From assembly GCA_001689415.1 (NCBI GenBank), contig LUJM01000007.1:1-64000 (forward strand): a stretch of DNA of 64,000 nt, written 5' to 3'. Below the pieces are notes generated by a model. That model worked only from the letters and a program-made list of their open reading frames with translations, was not told where the DNA came from and ran no database searches. Source of the DNA: Bacteroidales bacterium M2. Its GTDB lineage: Bacteria > Bacteroidota > Bacteroidia > Bacteroidales > Muribaculaceae. Position numbers and translations under genes: made by a program. Of this stretch, positions 55,062 through 64,000 are shown piece by piece (positions within the stretch are counted from its first letter, which is position 1; every line of letters begins with the position of its first letter).

Positions 55062-55099
55062 CAAAATAGCCCCGGCAGTCATCCGCCGGGGCTATTTTG
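55062..55099. terminator. Bidirectional terminator between the OmpA-domain gene and folE
   Basis: Perfect 15-bp arms CAAAATAGCCCCGGC (55062-55076) and GCCGGGGCTATTTTG (55085-55099), A/T ends on both sides. Confidence 0.88.
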
Positions 55100-55132
55100 T
55101 ATCACTTTCGATAGACTACAGTACTATATAGC

Positions 55133-55705
55133 CTATTTTATAGAATTTAAAAATTCAGAACGGAGAGCCGCATCGGCAAAGTCTCCATTATAATGCATAG
55201 TCGTCGTTGATGCATGCTGCTTCTCCACCCCGCGCATCTTCATACACAGATGCTCGCCCGAGCAAATAGCTATCACACCTTTGGCTCCGGTCTGCCTGCT
55301 CACCTCTTCTACAATCTGAGCAGTAAAACGTTCCTGCACCTGAAGCCTGCGGGCAAACACATCAACTATACGAGCAAGTTTGCTCAAACCCACAATCTTA
55401 CCGTTTGGAATATAACCAATAGAAATAGTCCCGAAAAACGGAAGTACATGATGCTCGCATAGTGAGTAGAATTCGATATCCTTCACCACTACAATCTGCG
55501 ATCCTTCATGCTCGAAAATAGCTTGCCCTACCACTTCGTCCGGATTCGTACGATATCCCGAAGTAAGAAATGCCAAAGCCTTGGCTGCACGCATAGGGGT
55601 ACGCACAAGGCCCTCGCGGGTCGTATCTTCTCCCAAAAGTGTTATTATGCTTTCGACATGCGATGCAATTGCCTCTAAACGTTCCTGATCGGTAAGCTGA
55701 TTCAT
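55133..55705 (-). CDS. folE: GTP cyclohydrolase I
   Basis: A 190-aa enzyme that turns GTP into dihydroneopterin triphosphate, the first step of folate synthesis. Zinc ligands are in FYSLCEHHVLPFFG (Cys, His) and CSGEHLCMKMRGV (second Cys). Full length. It is 1 nt downstream of the SPOR-protein gene and follows tpiA on the same strand. Confidence 0.97.
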   Translation of the reverse strand: MNQLTDQERLEAIASHVESIITLLGEDTTREGLVRTPMRAAKALAFLTSGYRTNPDEVVGQAIFEHEGSQIVVVKDIEFYSLCEHHVLPFFGTISIGYIPNGKIVGLSKLARIVDVFARRLQVQERFTAQIVEEVSRQTGAKGVIAICSGEHLCMKMRGVEKQHASTTTMHYNGDFADAALRSEFLNSIK

Positions 55706-55706
55706 T

Positions 55707-56201
55707 TCAATCGAGTGTATTTATTTTTTCACGTACTATTCGCATATAAGCCGCCATCGACGGAAATGCATGGCGTAATTCTGCCATCGCCGCCTCTGCC
55801 TCTGCACGTGTACGGAAATCGCCCACCTTTACTCGCCAATATGGAGAATTAAAGGTTACATAAGTCCGCATTTGAGGAAATTGCGACTTAACCTGACTAT
55901 GGCGGGCTTCGGCCTGACGGCGGGCCGTCCGAGGATTATTGTCATCAAAAACCTGAACCCTGTACCCCACCCTCGTAGACACGTGCGACGAGCCGGAAGC
56001 ATTCACATAGCCGTCTGACTCTTCTCGTTCAACATCCGATGCTACTGCTTCGGGGGTAGAAACAAGCTTGCCAAGGCTTTCCGGCTGATATATCACTATA
56101 TTACCACCGGCATTGATATGCTGCACTATCGAGGGTTGCTCGGCAGCCACACTCAAGCATGCTATCGCACACGATAAAACAAGGATTACAAGTTTCGACA
56201 T
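55707..56201 (-). CDS. SPOR-domain periplasmic protein
   Basis: About 164 aa, starting MSKLVILVLSC at 56201; a longer frame to 56225 adds eight residues and is less likely. Residues 1-20 are a signal peptide. The C-terminal 75 residues form a SPOR fold (VGYRVQVFDDNNPRTARRQA, then PYWRVKVGDFRTRAEAEAAM), which binds denuded peptidoglycan at the division site. It is likely a cell-wall or division accessory protein, sitting in a small operon with folE. Confidence 0.87.
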   Translation of the reverse strand: MSKLVILVLSCAIACLSVAAEQPSIVQHINAGGNIVIYQPESLGKLVSTPEAVASDVEREESDGYVNASGSSHVSTRVGYRVQVFDDNNPRTARRQAEARHSQVKSQFPQMRTYVTFNSPYWRVKVGDFRTRAEAEAAMAELRHAFPSMAAYMRIVREKINTLD

Positions 56202-56273
56202 AATGATTATTAGAAAGTACACCAAAGCTTGCCCCGGGTAAACAGAGCAAGCCTTGGTGATTATTGTGTGTTT

Positions 56274-57029
56274 TTAGAACGCGTTTACAATGCCCATGAA
56301 GTCGGCACATTTGAGCGCTGCTCCACCGATAAGGCCACCGTCGATGTCGGGTTTTGCAAAGAGTTCGGCTGCGTTAGAGGGCTTGCAGCTGCCACCATAA
56401 AGTATAGAGGTATTGGCTGCTACTTCCTCGCCGTACTTGCCGGCGATTACGCTGCGTATCCAAGCGTGCATATCTTCTGCCTGCTCGGGGGTAGCGGTCT
56501 TGCCGGTACCGATTGCCCATACGGGTTCGTAAGCAAGAACGATTTTACCGAAATCTTCAGCACTCAGGTTGAACAATCCTTCTTCTACCTGGCGACGAAC
56601 AACTTCGTTGAACGAACCGTCTTCGCGCTCTGCAAGCACTTCACCGATGCAGAAAATAGGGGTAAGGCCGTTTTCGAGCGCAAGAGCTACCTTCTCACGG
56701 AGGGTCTCGGCAGTTTCACCGTAGTACTGGCGGCGTTCGCTGTGACCAAGTATAACGTATTTGGCAGTGGTAGAAGCTACCATGGGAGCTGAAACTTCAC
56801 CGGTATATGCACCCGATTTGTGATCGGCGCAGTTTTCAGCACCAAGGCCGAGACGGGTCTGGTCGATTACTGCAGCTACAGGGCAAAGGTGGGTGAAAGG
56901 TACACAAATCACAACGTCGCACTTGGGGGCTGCTGCGGCCAGGGCTTCGTTTACTTCTTTGGCAAGGGCTACACCTTCCTGTACGGTGGTGTTCATTTTC
57001 CAGTTGCCAGCAACGATATTCTTTCTCAT
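56274..57029 (-). CDS. tpiA: Triosephosphate isomerase
   Basis: A 251-aa glycolytic enzyme, starting [13 protein letters not shown] at 57029 (the in-frame upstream extension to 57098 covers the promoter). The catalytic Lys (NWKMN), His (LGHSERR) and Glu ([11 protein letters not shown]) and the phosphate-gripping [10 protein letters not shown] and [10 protein letters not shown] are intact. A full consensus promoter lies 39-70 nt upstream. Confidence 0.97.
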   Translation of the reverse strand: MRKNIVAGNWKMNTTVQEGVALAKEVNEALAAAAPKCDVVICVPFTHLCPVAAVIDQTRLGLGAENCADHKSGAYTGEVSAPMVASTTAKYVILGHSERRQYYGETAETLREKVALALENGLTPIFCIGEVLAEREDGSFNEVVRRQVEEGLFNLSAEDFGKIVLAYEPVWAIGTGKTATPEQAEDMHAWIRSVIAGKYGEEVAANTSILYGGSCKPSNAAELFAKPDIDGGLIGGAALKCADFMGIVNAF

Positions 57030-57067
57030 TGTTATTTTGTAAAAATTTGATTTCTTTTTTGCAGATG

Positions 57068-57099
57068 CAAAATTAGCGAGAATTTTGCAGCCTGCCAAA
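57068..57099 (-). promoter_or_regulatory. Promoter of tpiA
   Basis: On the minus strand TTTG (57096-57099), exactly 20 nt, then TAATTTTG (57068-57075): full consensus for the Bacteroidetes housekeeping sigma factor. Confidence 0.85.
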
Positions 57100-57140
57100 T
57101 ATCATGAGAAAAAACTACTCACTAATTTCTAATCTGTAAA

Positions 57141-58514
57141 TTAGATTCTCCAACCGCCTCCGAGGCTCTTATAGAGATTGATAAGGGCAAGGTACTCGTC
57201 GCGAACTGCATTACTCAATCCAACCTGCGCCTCAAAGTAGCGGCGCTGCGCGTCGAGTACGTCGATATAATTTATCACACCCATGCTATACTGCATGTAT
57301 GCCAGCTGAGCATACTTCTGCGCAGCCTCGAGGAGTTCTCTACGACGCTCGGTAGTTTGTTTGATCAGGCGGAAAGTCACAGCGGCATCGTCAACCTCTT
57401 TAAAGGCTGTCAGCACCTTCTGCTCATAGTTCAAGCGGCTTTGGTCATATGCAGCAATCGATGCCTTATAGCGGCGCTTGTTGCGGCCAAAATCAAGAAT
57501 GGTTCCGCTTATCTGGCCTACTATATAAGTAAACGGAGACTGAAAGAATCCCTTCAGGTCATCATTCTCAAGGCCTCCGGTAAGGCCGATTCGCAACTTG
57601 GGAAAACGGTCGGCATAGGTCACTCCGACATTTGCCAGGGCCCCGGCAAGTGAAGCCTCGGCTGCTCGAAGGTCGGGGCGACGCTTCAACAGCGACGACG
57701 GCAGCCCTATGGGAAATTCCTGCCGTATAGGCTCATTAAACGATAGTTTGCCTCGGCTGATTTCCTGACCCGGATAGCGGCCAAGAAGCAGTGATATAGC
57801 ATTCTTCTGAATCTCAATCTGACGCTCAAGACCCGGAATTAACGCTGCCGCAGATGCATACTCCACCTGTGCCTGTTGATATACGGTTTCGGGTGTCAGG
57901 CCGCCTTCAAAACGCAGCTTTGCCTTTTTAAGGTTCTCCTCGCGAGTAAAAAGTGTTCGGCGGACAATCGAAAGCTCATTATCAAGAGCAAGCAGGTTTA
58001 CATACGCGCTCGCAATCTCCGACACCAATGTCATCTGCATAGCACGCTGGTTTTCAACACTTGCACGAAACTCTGCCGCACCTTTGCGCTGCGCCCATTT
58101 GAGGCCTCCCCACAGGTCGACTTCCCAACTCAAAGAAGCCTTAAGGCTATACTCAGGCTGGTCGCTATGCGGCTTGCCATGATAATCATTTGTTTCATGA
58201 TCGGCAAGAACAAGACCACTGACTGTGGGCGCATAGTTGAGTTTTTGAACGCCGTACAACTGACGCATCTGTTCTACCTTTGCCGCCGCTGCAAGGAAAT
58301 CACGGTTATGCTCCAGTGCCTCGCGAATAAGGCCTACCAGGGTGGAATCGCTGTAGAAACTCCACCACTCCATATCGGCAAGGGTGATACTGTCGGTTGC
58401 ATTTCCTGCAAGCGACATCGGAAGGTCAAGCTGGGGCTTCTGGCAATTCTTGACTCCTGAACAAGAGCCAAGCATTATTGCCGCAAAGAGATATATCAAT
58501 AGTCTTGCTTTCAT
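57141..58514 (-). CDS. Outer-membrane efflux lipoprotein of a tripartite pump (NodT/OprM-like)
   Basis: A 457-aa TolC-like channel protein. A lipoprotein signal ends MLGSC (Cys18), and two TolC repeats follow, each with long coiled-coil stretches; signature blocks are LPSSLLKRRPDLRAAEASLA and SIAAYDQSRLNYEQKVLTAF. It forms the outer-membrane exit duct of the RND pump encoded just upstream, overlapping it by 4 nt. Confidence 0.93.
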   Translation of the reverse strand: MKARLLIYLFAAIMLGSCSGVKNCQKPQLDLPMSLAGNATDSITLADMEWWSFYSDSTLVGLIREALEHNRDFLAAAAKVEQMRQLYGVQKLNYAPTVSGLVLADHETNDYHGKPHSDQPEYSLKASLSWEVDLWGGLKWAQRKGAAEFRASVENQRAMQMTLVSEIASAYVNLLALDNELSIVRRTLFTREENLKKAKLRFEGGLTPETVYQQAQVEYASAAALIPGLERQIEIQKNAISLLLGRYPGQEISRGKLSFNEPIRQEFPIGLPSSLLKRRPDLRAAEASLAGALANVGVTYADRFPKLRIGLTGGLENDDLKGFFQSPFTYIVGQISGTILDFGRNKRRYKASIAAYDQSRLNYEQKVLTAFKEVDDAAVTFRLIKQTTERRRELLEAAQKYAQLAYMQYSMGVINYIDVLDAQRRYFEAQVGLSNAVRDEYLALINLYKSLGGGWRI

Positions 58515-61500
58515 TTTTTCGATAGTTTTTTCTTAGCCTTATCAATAAGTACAAAGAAGAATGGAACAAAAACTATACCGACCGTTATGGCCACAAGCAT
58601 ACCGAAGAAAACACCGGTGCCGATATCGCGACGGGCTGCAGAGCCCGGGCCGGTGGCAAATACCAGTGGCAATAGGCCGAGCATAAATGCGAGCGATGTC
58701 ATCACCAACGGTCTGAATCGCAATCGGGCTGCTGTCAATGCCGCCTGCACCGCATCTATGCCTTTATCGGTCTCTTCTTTTGCAAACTCCACAATCAGAA
58801 TCGCATTCTTTGCAACAAGACCGACAAGCATCACAAGGCCGATCTGGAAGTAAATATTGTTTTCAAGTCCGCATATCGCGATACCGAGATAGGCGCCCAC
58901 ACCTGCAATAGGCAACGATAGAATTACCGCCATGGGCACGCTCCAGCTCTCGTAGAGTGCGGCCAGGAACAGGAACACAAACAGGAATGCCAGACCAAGC
59001 ACAGCGGCAGTATTGCCTGAATTATGCTTTTGCTGATACGATAGGCCCGACCATTCGACACCAATATTCTCTGGCAAGTGTTCTCTCACTATCTGCTCAA
59101 GCTTTTCCATAGCCTGACCGGTACTGTAGCCGCTGCCGGCTTCGCCCGATATTGTTGCCGAATTAAACATATTGAATCGTTTTACCGATCCCGGGCCGGC
59201 GGTATATCGGCTCGTACCAAGCGATGTGATTGGCACCATATTGCCGTTGGCACTACGTACAAAGAACAGGTTCAAATCCTGACGTCCCTGACGGTAGGGA
59301 GTCTCCGCCTGGATATATACGCGGTAGATGCGGTTAAACATATTGAAGTCATTTACATAAACCGAGCCTGTAAAGGCCTTCATCGTCGAGAATATATCGC
59401 TCAATGGTATGCCCTGCAGTTTTGCCTTATCACGGTCTACGTCAAAGAAAAGCTGTGGGATATCACTCTGGAGCGATGTCGAAAGACCGGAAAACTCCGG
59501 ACTGTTCTCTGTATAATAGCGAAGGGTATCTACCGCCCGCGAAAGGTCGTCGTACGTGGCATCGGCACGTGCCTCAAGCACCATTTCAAAACCGCCCGAC
59601 GTACCAAGTCCCGGGATAATCGCCGGAGTAAAGAAGTAAATCTTCGCTTCGGGATACTCCGACAACTCGGCGGATACTCGTTCGCGCAATTCTGCAAGCG
59701 AGTTATTACCGCGTTCGTCAGCTGGTTTGAGAATCACTGTCAGCTGGGCATGAGCCTGGTTTGTACCCATGCGCGGCGACGAACCATTGACATTGAGCAC
59801 ATACTCTACATCCTTGTCGGCGAGCAGGAATTCCATAGCCCTGTCGGCAACCTCGCGGGTTCGCTCTATCGTCGCACCCTCCGGCAATTCGAGTTCAAGG
59901 GTAAAATATCCCTGGTCTTCGGGCGACATAAAACTTGTAGGCACCAGGCGGTTGCTCACAAATATTACAACCAATGCCATACCGAACGCTGCAAGCATTC
60001 TGCGCGGATGTGTCAACGACCGTCCGACCATGCGGCAATAGAAGTGATTGCCTCGCATAAGCCAATAGTTGATAAGCCTGAAGAATTTGCGTTTACGCTT
60101 CTTGCCCTGTGGTTTGAGCAACATCGCACACATAACCGGCGACAAGGTAAGTGCAACAATGGTCGATATTATCACACTCACTGCAATCGTGATTGTAAAC
60201 TGACGGTACAACTGACCGGTAATACCGGGCAGGAAGCTTACAGGTACAAACACCGCACAGAGCACAAGCGACATCGCTATAAGGGCGCTACCAAGGCCCT
60301 CCATAGCCCGGCGTGTAGCCTCGGGTGGGTCTACATGCTCTCGCTCCATGATACGATCTACGTTCTCTACTACCACAATAGCATCGTCAACTACGATACC
60401 GATTGCAAGGATAAGGCCGAGCAGCGTCAGCATATTGAGCGAGAATCCGAATATCAGCATCACACCGAATGTACCGATAAGCGATATAGGCACGGCGATG
60501 ACGGGGATAAGCGTAGCCCTCCAGTTTTGAAGTGAAAGGAAAACTACAAGGATAACAAGAAGCAAAGCCTCAAAGAACGTACGGTATACATGGTGGATAG
60601 ACTCCTTAATATATGTTGTCATATCAAATGGAATCTCATATGTAAGTCCTTCAGGAAAGCCTTTTGCAATATCATCCATGGTAGACTTGATCTGATTCGC
60701 CACATCCATAGCATTCGAGCCGGGAAGCATGCCGATTTCAAGCACTGCGGCATTGCCACCATTGATACCGCTCTCGGTGCTATAGCTCGATGCCTCGAGG
60801 CTTACTCGGGCTACATCTTTAAGGCGTATTATCGAGCCATTGGCATTGGCGCGGATCACAATATCTTCGAACTCTGCAACACTCGACAAGCGGCCTCGGG
60901 CAATAATAGGCACCGTCATATCGATACCCTGCATCGGCGCCTGACCAAGAACACCGGCTGCTGATTCGCGGTTTTGATCTTTCAAGGCATTCTGAATATC
61001 CTTGACAGTCAAGCCCATATCCGCGAGTTTATCAGGTTGCACAAATATCTGCATCGCATAGTAGCGGCCACCGACGTTGCGGATAGAACCCACACCAGGC
61101 ACTCGGCGCAAAGGGTCGAGAACATTGAGCGTTGCGTAGTTCGACAGGTATATCTCGTCAAATTTAGGGTCTGACGAAAGCAGTGTAATGGTCATCAGCT
61201 TGTTGGCTGTCTCTTTTTCAACACTGATACCGTTCTGTACAACCTCTGCCGGAAGTCGGCTTTCGGCTTTCTTCACACGGTTCTGAACATCTACCGCAGC
61301 AAGCTCGGGGTCTACTCCGATATCAAATGTGACAAGAGCCGAGAATCCGCCTGAATTCGAGCTCGACGAACTCATATATATCATGCCGGGCGTACCGTTC
61401 AGCTCCTGTTCGATAGGCGTTGCAACTGCCTGAGTCACTGTCATGGCATCAGCACCTGGATAAGAAGCACTCACTCGCACCACCGGGGGCACGATACGGG

Positions 61501-61609
61501 GGTACTGGTCGACCGGCAACATCGCCAGACCAATACAGCCCAGAATGGTGATAACTATCGATATTACGATAGAAAACACCGGGTGATCAAGAAAGAAATT
61601 TCGTTTCAT
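58511..61609 (-). CDS. RND-family (HAE1) multidrug efflux transporter, AcrB-like
   Basis: A 1032-aa proton-driven inner-membrane pump with the RND plan: 12 membrane helices and two large periplasmic loops. The proton-relay Asp-Asp pair lies in GIVVDDAIVVVENVDRIM (helix 4). The N-terminal FFLDHPVFSIVISIVITILG matches HAE1 members. It exports hydrophobic drugs or other compounds. Its gene overlaps those for both partners by 4 nt. A long open frame on the opposite strand is only antisense to it. Confidence 0.96.
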   Translation of the reverse strand: MKRNFFLDHPVFSIVISIVITILGCIGLAMLPVDQYPRIVPPVVRVSASYPGADAMTVTQAVATPIEQELNGTPGMIYMSSSSSNSGGFSALVTFDIGVDPELAAVDVQNRVKKAESRLPAEVVQNGISVEKETANKLMTITLLSSDPKFDEIYLSNYATLNVLDPLRRVPGVGSIRNVGGRYYAMQIFVQPDKLADMGLTVKDIQNALKDQNRESAAGVLGQAPMQGIDMTVPIIARGRLSSVAEFEDIVIRANANGSIIRLKDVARVSLEASSYSTESGINGGNAAVLEIGMLPGSNAMDVANQIKSTMDDIAKGFPEGLTYEIPFDMTTYIKESIHHVYRTFFEALLLVILVVFLSLQNWRATLIPVIAVPISLIGTFGVMLIFGFSLNMLTLLGLILAIGIVVDDAIVVVENVDRIMEREHVDPPEATRRAMEGLGSALIAMSLVLCAVFVPVSFLPGITGQLYRQFTITIAVSVIISTIVALTLSPVMCAMLLKPQGKKRKRKFFRLINYWLMRGNHFYCRMVGRSLTHPRRMLAAFGMALVVIFVSNRLVPTSFMSPEDQGYFTLELELPEGATIERTREVADRAMEFLLADKDVEYVLNVNGSSPRMGTNQAHAQLTVILKPADERGNNSLAELRERVSAELSEYPEAKIYFFTPAIIPGLGTSGGFEMVLEARADATYDDLSRAVDTLRYYTENSPEFSGLSTSLQSDIPQLFFDVDRDKAKLQGIPLSDIFSTMKAFTGSVYVNDFNMFNRIYRVYIQAETPYRQGRQDLNLFFVRSANGNMVPITSLGTSRYTAGPGSVKRFNMFNSATISGEAGSGYSTGQAMEKLEQIVREHLPENIGVEWSGLSYQQKHNSGNTAAVLGLAFLFVFLFLAALYESWSVPMAVILSLPIAGVGAYLGIAICGLENNIYFQIGLVMLVGLVAKNAILIVEFAKEETDKGIDAVQAALTAARLRFRPLVMTSLAFMLGLLPLVFATGPGSAARRDIGTGVFFGMLVAITVGIVFVPFFFVLIDKAKKKLSKK

Positions 61610-62790
61610 ACCTGTTCGCTTTGTGTGCTTGTGATTGAATCAGATACTATTACAGGACGCACCTTCATACCATGGCGTAATTTGTGATAGCCTTCCACAA
61701 CTACATACTCACCTTTGGCAAGGCCGCGTTCTATAACTATGTCGTTGCCGACCTCGGGGCCGGTCTCTACAAATCGTCGTTCGACAATGCTGTCGGGTTT
61801 GACAATATACACATACGCTCCTCCCTTTTCGATTTCAAGCGACTTGTTCGGCACCTCGATTGCATTGGCTCGAACATCCATTAGTACTCGCACCTTGGTA
61901 AACTCTCCCGGCAACAACGTATGATTAGGATTAGGCATCTCGGCTCGTACCGAGAATGTGCCTGTTGCCGGGTCTACAAGCGGAGATGCAAAGTCTACAA
62001 GACCACGATAAGGATAGGGTGATCCGTCGGCAAGAGTTACGGTTACATACGGATTCCACTGGCGGCTATCGTCTTTCTGTCCCAGATTTACATTCCTGTC
62101 TTTAAGCGACAGATAATCAAGCGCTGTAAGTGAGAAATCGACCAGTACGGTATCGCTCTTAACCACTGTTGCAAGCAGCGACTTGCCACTCGGGCCTACC
62201 AGGGTACCGATATCGGCACTACGCTCGGAAATATAACCCGAAATCGGGCTCGACACGGTTGTGTAACTGAGGGTTAACTCGGCCTGGGTAAGGTCTGCCT
62301 GCGCAACCGACAATTCTGCCTTGGCGCTTTCATAAGCCGCCTCGGCATTGTCGAGGTCAAGCTGTGAAGCGGCATTTTGCTGATAAAGCGGACGGATACG
62401 GGCAAGGTCTCGTTCGGCCTTGAGTGCCTGTGCTTTGGCCTTGTTGAGCTGGGCGCGGGCTTTTTCTGCTCTCGCGCGGTATACTTTCTGGTCTATGACA
62501 AACAAGGTTTGACCTTTATTTATATGTGTACCTTCTTCAAAGTACATCCGTTCGAGATAGCCTTCTACGCGGGCGCGGATTTCCACAAATTGCTGCGCTC
62601 GGATACGTCCTACATATTCACCATATATATTGACATCCGCCTGATGCACTGGCTGCACCTCTACTACCGGCAATTGCGCCACAGCAGGTTTGGGACGGAG
62701 CAGGAAATACAAACCTACACCTATAAGGGCTAATATAAGTAAAATAGCCACAACACTGATAATGCGTTTTTTACCTTTTATCACTTGCAT
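61606..62790 (-). CDS. RND-pump periplasmic adaptor (membrane fusion protein, AcrA/HlyD family)
   Basis: A 394-aa protein with an N-terminal membrane anchor (about residues 10-30), a lipoyl half-motif (VEIRARVEGYLERMYFEEGT), an alpha-hairpin (about 95-165, Ala/Lys rich), a second lipoyl half (SPISGYISERSADIGTLV), a beta-barrel and a membrane-proximal end. It bridges the pump and the outer-membrane channel. It is the first gene of the three; no regulator gene is adjacent. Confidence 0.95.
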   Translation of the reverse strand: MQVIKGKKRIISVVAILLILALIGVGLYFLLRPKPAVAQLPVVEVQPVHQADVNIYGEYVGRIRAQQFVEIRARVEGYLERMYFEEGTHINKGQTLFVIDQKVYRARAEKARAQLNKAKAQALKAERDLARIRPLYQQNAASQLDLDNAEAAYESAKAELSVAQADLTQAELTLSYTTVSSPISGYISERSADIGTLVGPSGKSLLATVVKSDTVLVDFSLTALDYLSLKDRNVNLGQKDDSRQWNPYVTVTLADGSPYPYRGLVDFASPLVDPATGTFSVRAEMPNPNHTLLPGEFTKVRVLMDVRANAIEVPNKSLEIEKGGAYVYIVKPDSIVERRFVETGPEVGNDIVIERGLAKGEYVVVEGYHKLRHGMKVRPVIVSDSITSTQSEQV

Positions 62791-62995
62791 AATGGATGTA
62801 TTATTTCTTGTTTCTTATTATATATAATACATAAACGAATAAACCCTCATTTTAGTTTATCACCTATAATGATTATTCCTCTTTTGACCAACAATAATTA
62901 ATCGGCTGCCACGCACTCCGACCCAAACCACTATCTATCAACCACATCCATACCACAAGTTTTATTCAGTCCAAACAGAATAATTCTATTTTTGA
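62791..62995. other. Intergenic region upstream of the efflux operon
   Basis: It holds AT-rich DNA that must include the efflux promoter, but I could not find a TAnnTTTG box that I trust. No gene or operator palindrome is seen. Confidence 0.4.
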
Positions 62996-63038
62996 CTAAA
63001 AAAAACTCGGAGACCGCATATACTGCAATCTCCGAGTT
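62996..63038 (-). terminator. Terminator of the right-edge aminotransferase gene
   Basis: Arms AACTCGGAGA (63004-63013) and TCTCCGAGTT (63029-63038). On the minus strand the stem is followed by eight T, 45 nt after the gene's stop codon. Confidence 0.85.
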
Positions 63039-63082
63039 ATCGGTAATTTATAAAATTATAATGTTAGCTCAAATGCTTATAT

Positions 63083-64000
63083 TCAAAGAATAGCGGCTTT
63101 GATTTGGTCTACGATGTAGCGGACTTGGTCGTCGGTCACCCAGGGGCCTGCCGGGAGGCAGATGCCGGTGGCGAAGAGGGCCTCGCTTACACCGTTGGTA
63201 TAGGCGGGGGCGTTTTTATAGACCGGCTGCTTGTGCATTGGCTTCCATAGTGGACGCGATTCAATACCGGCAGCGTCGAGGGCCATACGCAGGGCCTCGA
63301 CATTATCGTTGGGCTGGCAGTCGGTCACCGCCACCGAGGCTGCGTGGGTCACACCGGCTGCGCCACCAACAGCGCCGGTTATAACCTGCTTGTATGCATT
63401 CTCCTGATTCTTAATTTTGAGGTTAGGATCAAGAGTGGCAGTGCAGAGCCAGAAGTTCGAATCATACTCAGGTCCGGGATTTGTGTGCATGGTAATGCCC
63501 TCAACATCTTTGAGAAGTTCCTCGTACAGAGCCTGCACGTGTTTGTGGTGGGCAACATGATCGTCAACAATCGTCATTTGGCCACGGCCTATACCTGCGC
63601 AGATATTACTCATGCGGTAGTTGTAGCCGATTGCCTCGTGCTGATAATATGGATAGCTCTCGCGGGCCTGAGTGGCGTACCACAAGATTTCGCGGGCCTT
63701 GTCGGCATCGGGGCAGATGAGTGCGCCGCCACCCGAGGTGGTTATCATCTTGTTGCCGTTAAACGACAGCACACCGTACTCGCCGAATGTGCCAAGAGCC
63801 TGACCATTGAAGTTCGAACCGAAGCCCTCTGCGCCGTCCTCAATCACAGGAATCTCGTAGCGGTTGGCAATCTCCATGATTTTGTCAATCTGATACGGCA
63901 TGCCGTAGAGTGCAACCGGGATGATTGCCTTTGGTTTCTTGCCGGTCTTGGCGATGCGGTCCTTGATAGCCTCCTCGAGCAGCTCGGGGTCCATGTTCCA
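63083..64000 (-). CDS. DegT/DnrJ/EryC1/StrS aminotransferase, second EpsN/PglE-like copy, partial
   Basis: About 305 visible residues; the start lies outside the window, since the frame runs to the edge (WNMDPELLEEAI). PLP Asp in VIEDGAEGFGSNF and Schiff-base lysine in FNGNKMITTSGGG are present. It is almost identical to the gene at 35270-36511, most strongly over the C-terminal 130 residues. It is probably the last gene of another glycan operon lying beyond the window. A strong terminator follows. Confidence 0.88.
   Translation of the reverse strand, partial: WNMDPELLEEAIKDRIAKTGKKPKAIIPVALYGMPYQIDKIMEIANRYEIPVIEDGAEGFGSNFNGQALGTFGEYGVLSFNGNKMITTSGGGALICPDADKAREILWYATQARESYPYYQHEAIGYNYRMSNICAGIGRGQMTIVDDHVAHHKHVQALYEELLKDVEGITMHTNPGPEYDSNFWLCTATLDPNLKIKNQENAYKQVITGAVGGAAGVTHAASVAVTDCQPNDNVEALRMALDAAGIESRPLWKPMHKQPVYKNAPAYTNGVSEALFATGICLPAGPWVTDDQVRYIVDQIKAAIL

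Noticed and set aside
59078..60535. A 485-codon open frame on the plus strand
   Set aside because: It is fully antisense to the RND transporter gene; its composition (His, Arg, Cys and Tyr rich) is typical of a shadow frame, and it has no domain pattern.
1..64000. tRNA or rRNA genes and CRISPR arrays
   Set aside because: Reading both strands I saw no tRNA cloverleaf with a CCA-type acceptor, no rRNA sequence and no regularly spaced short repeats. A tRNA-finding program would settle this.

Overview
The window looks like a chromosomal segment of a gut Bacteroidales bacterium, most likely Muribaculaceae or a close relative. This rests on the many TAnnTTTG-type -7 promoter elements, some with a TTG/TTTG -33 box 20 nt upstream. 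It also rests on a UpxY-type antiterminator at the head of a capsule locus, a Bacteroidetes-type LptD, a DUF4421 protein, a C-terminal sorting-like domain on a large surface protein, and an L-arabinose operon of the Bacteroides kind. Family assignment is inference; there is no rRNA gene to confirm it.

Layout. (1) 1-2973: end of a mobilizable element, with the 3' part of a MobV/Pre-type relaxase and two AT-rich cargo genes of unknown function. It abuts a large multidomain surface protein (3034-5751) that has lost its N-terminus. (2) 5870-14033, minus strand: xth plus a small membrane protein, then an L-arabinose operon transcribed galM - sodium/sugar symporter - araD - araA - araB. (3) 14190-22841: a PspC/PadR pair with a probable autoregulatory operator, manA, an LTA-synthase-like membrane phosphotransferase overlapping lptD, a DUF4421 protein and a conserved small protein. 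(4) 23003-27426: a two-gene McrBC/LlaJI-like restriction module with its own strong promoter. (5) 27570-33939: a DsbD N-domain protein, dsbD, mazG, topB, a 44-residue FeoB-associated-type Cys-rich membrane peptide, and gluQ. (6) 33952-53258: a capsule/O-antigen locus on the minus strand. It starts at an invertible promoter (19-bp perfect inverted repeats at 53057-53075 and 53240-53258) and passes through upxY, a broken polysaccharide pyruvyl transferase remnant, a nucleotide-sugar dehydrogenase, manC, wzx, wzy, several glycosyltransferases, fnlABC, wbuB, a C4-epimerase/WecA-like initiation pair, wbuC and an EpsN/PglE-like aminotransferase. A tyrosine-recombinase gene lacking the C-terminal catalytic residues sits past the 3' end. 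(7) 53341-62790: a HAD phosphatase, an OmpA-domain protein, folE, a SPOR protein, tpiA and a tripartite RND efflux pump. (8) 63083-64000: a second, nearly identical EpsN/PglE-like aminotransferase, running off the window.

How the parts fit. In the capsule locus, FnlABC would make UDP-L-FucNAc, the UDP-HexNAc dehydrogenase a uronic acid, and ManC GDP-mannose. The 37868/36899 pair would make and load the first sugar on the lipid carrier. WbuB and three or more further transferases extend the unit, Wzx flips it and Wzy polymerises it. In the orientation given here the only good promoter inside the invertible segment points away from upxY, so this sequence probably represents the OFF state. The master invertase is not visible in the window.

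The most noteworthy signals are the invertible promoter, the recombination scar between upxY and the biosynthetic genes, the 28-kb-spaced direct repeat of aminotransferase genes, the truncation junction near 2973, and the restriction module with its large unassigned N-terminal region.
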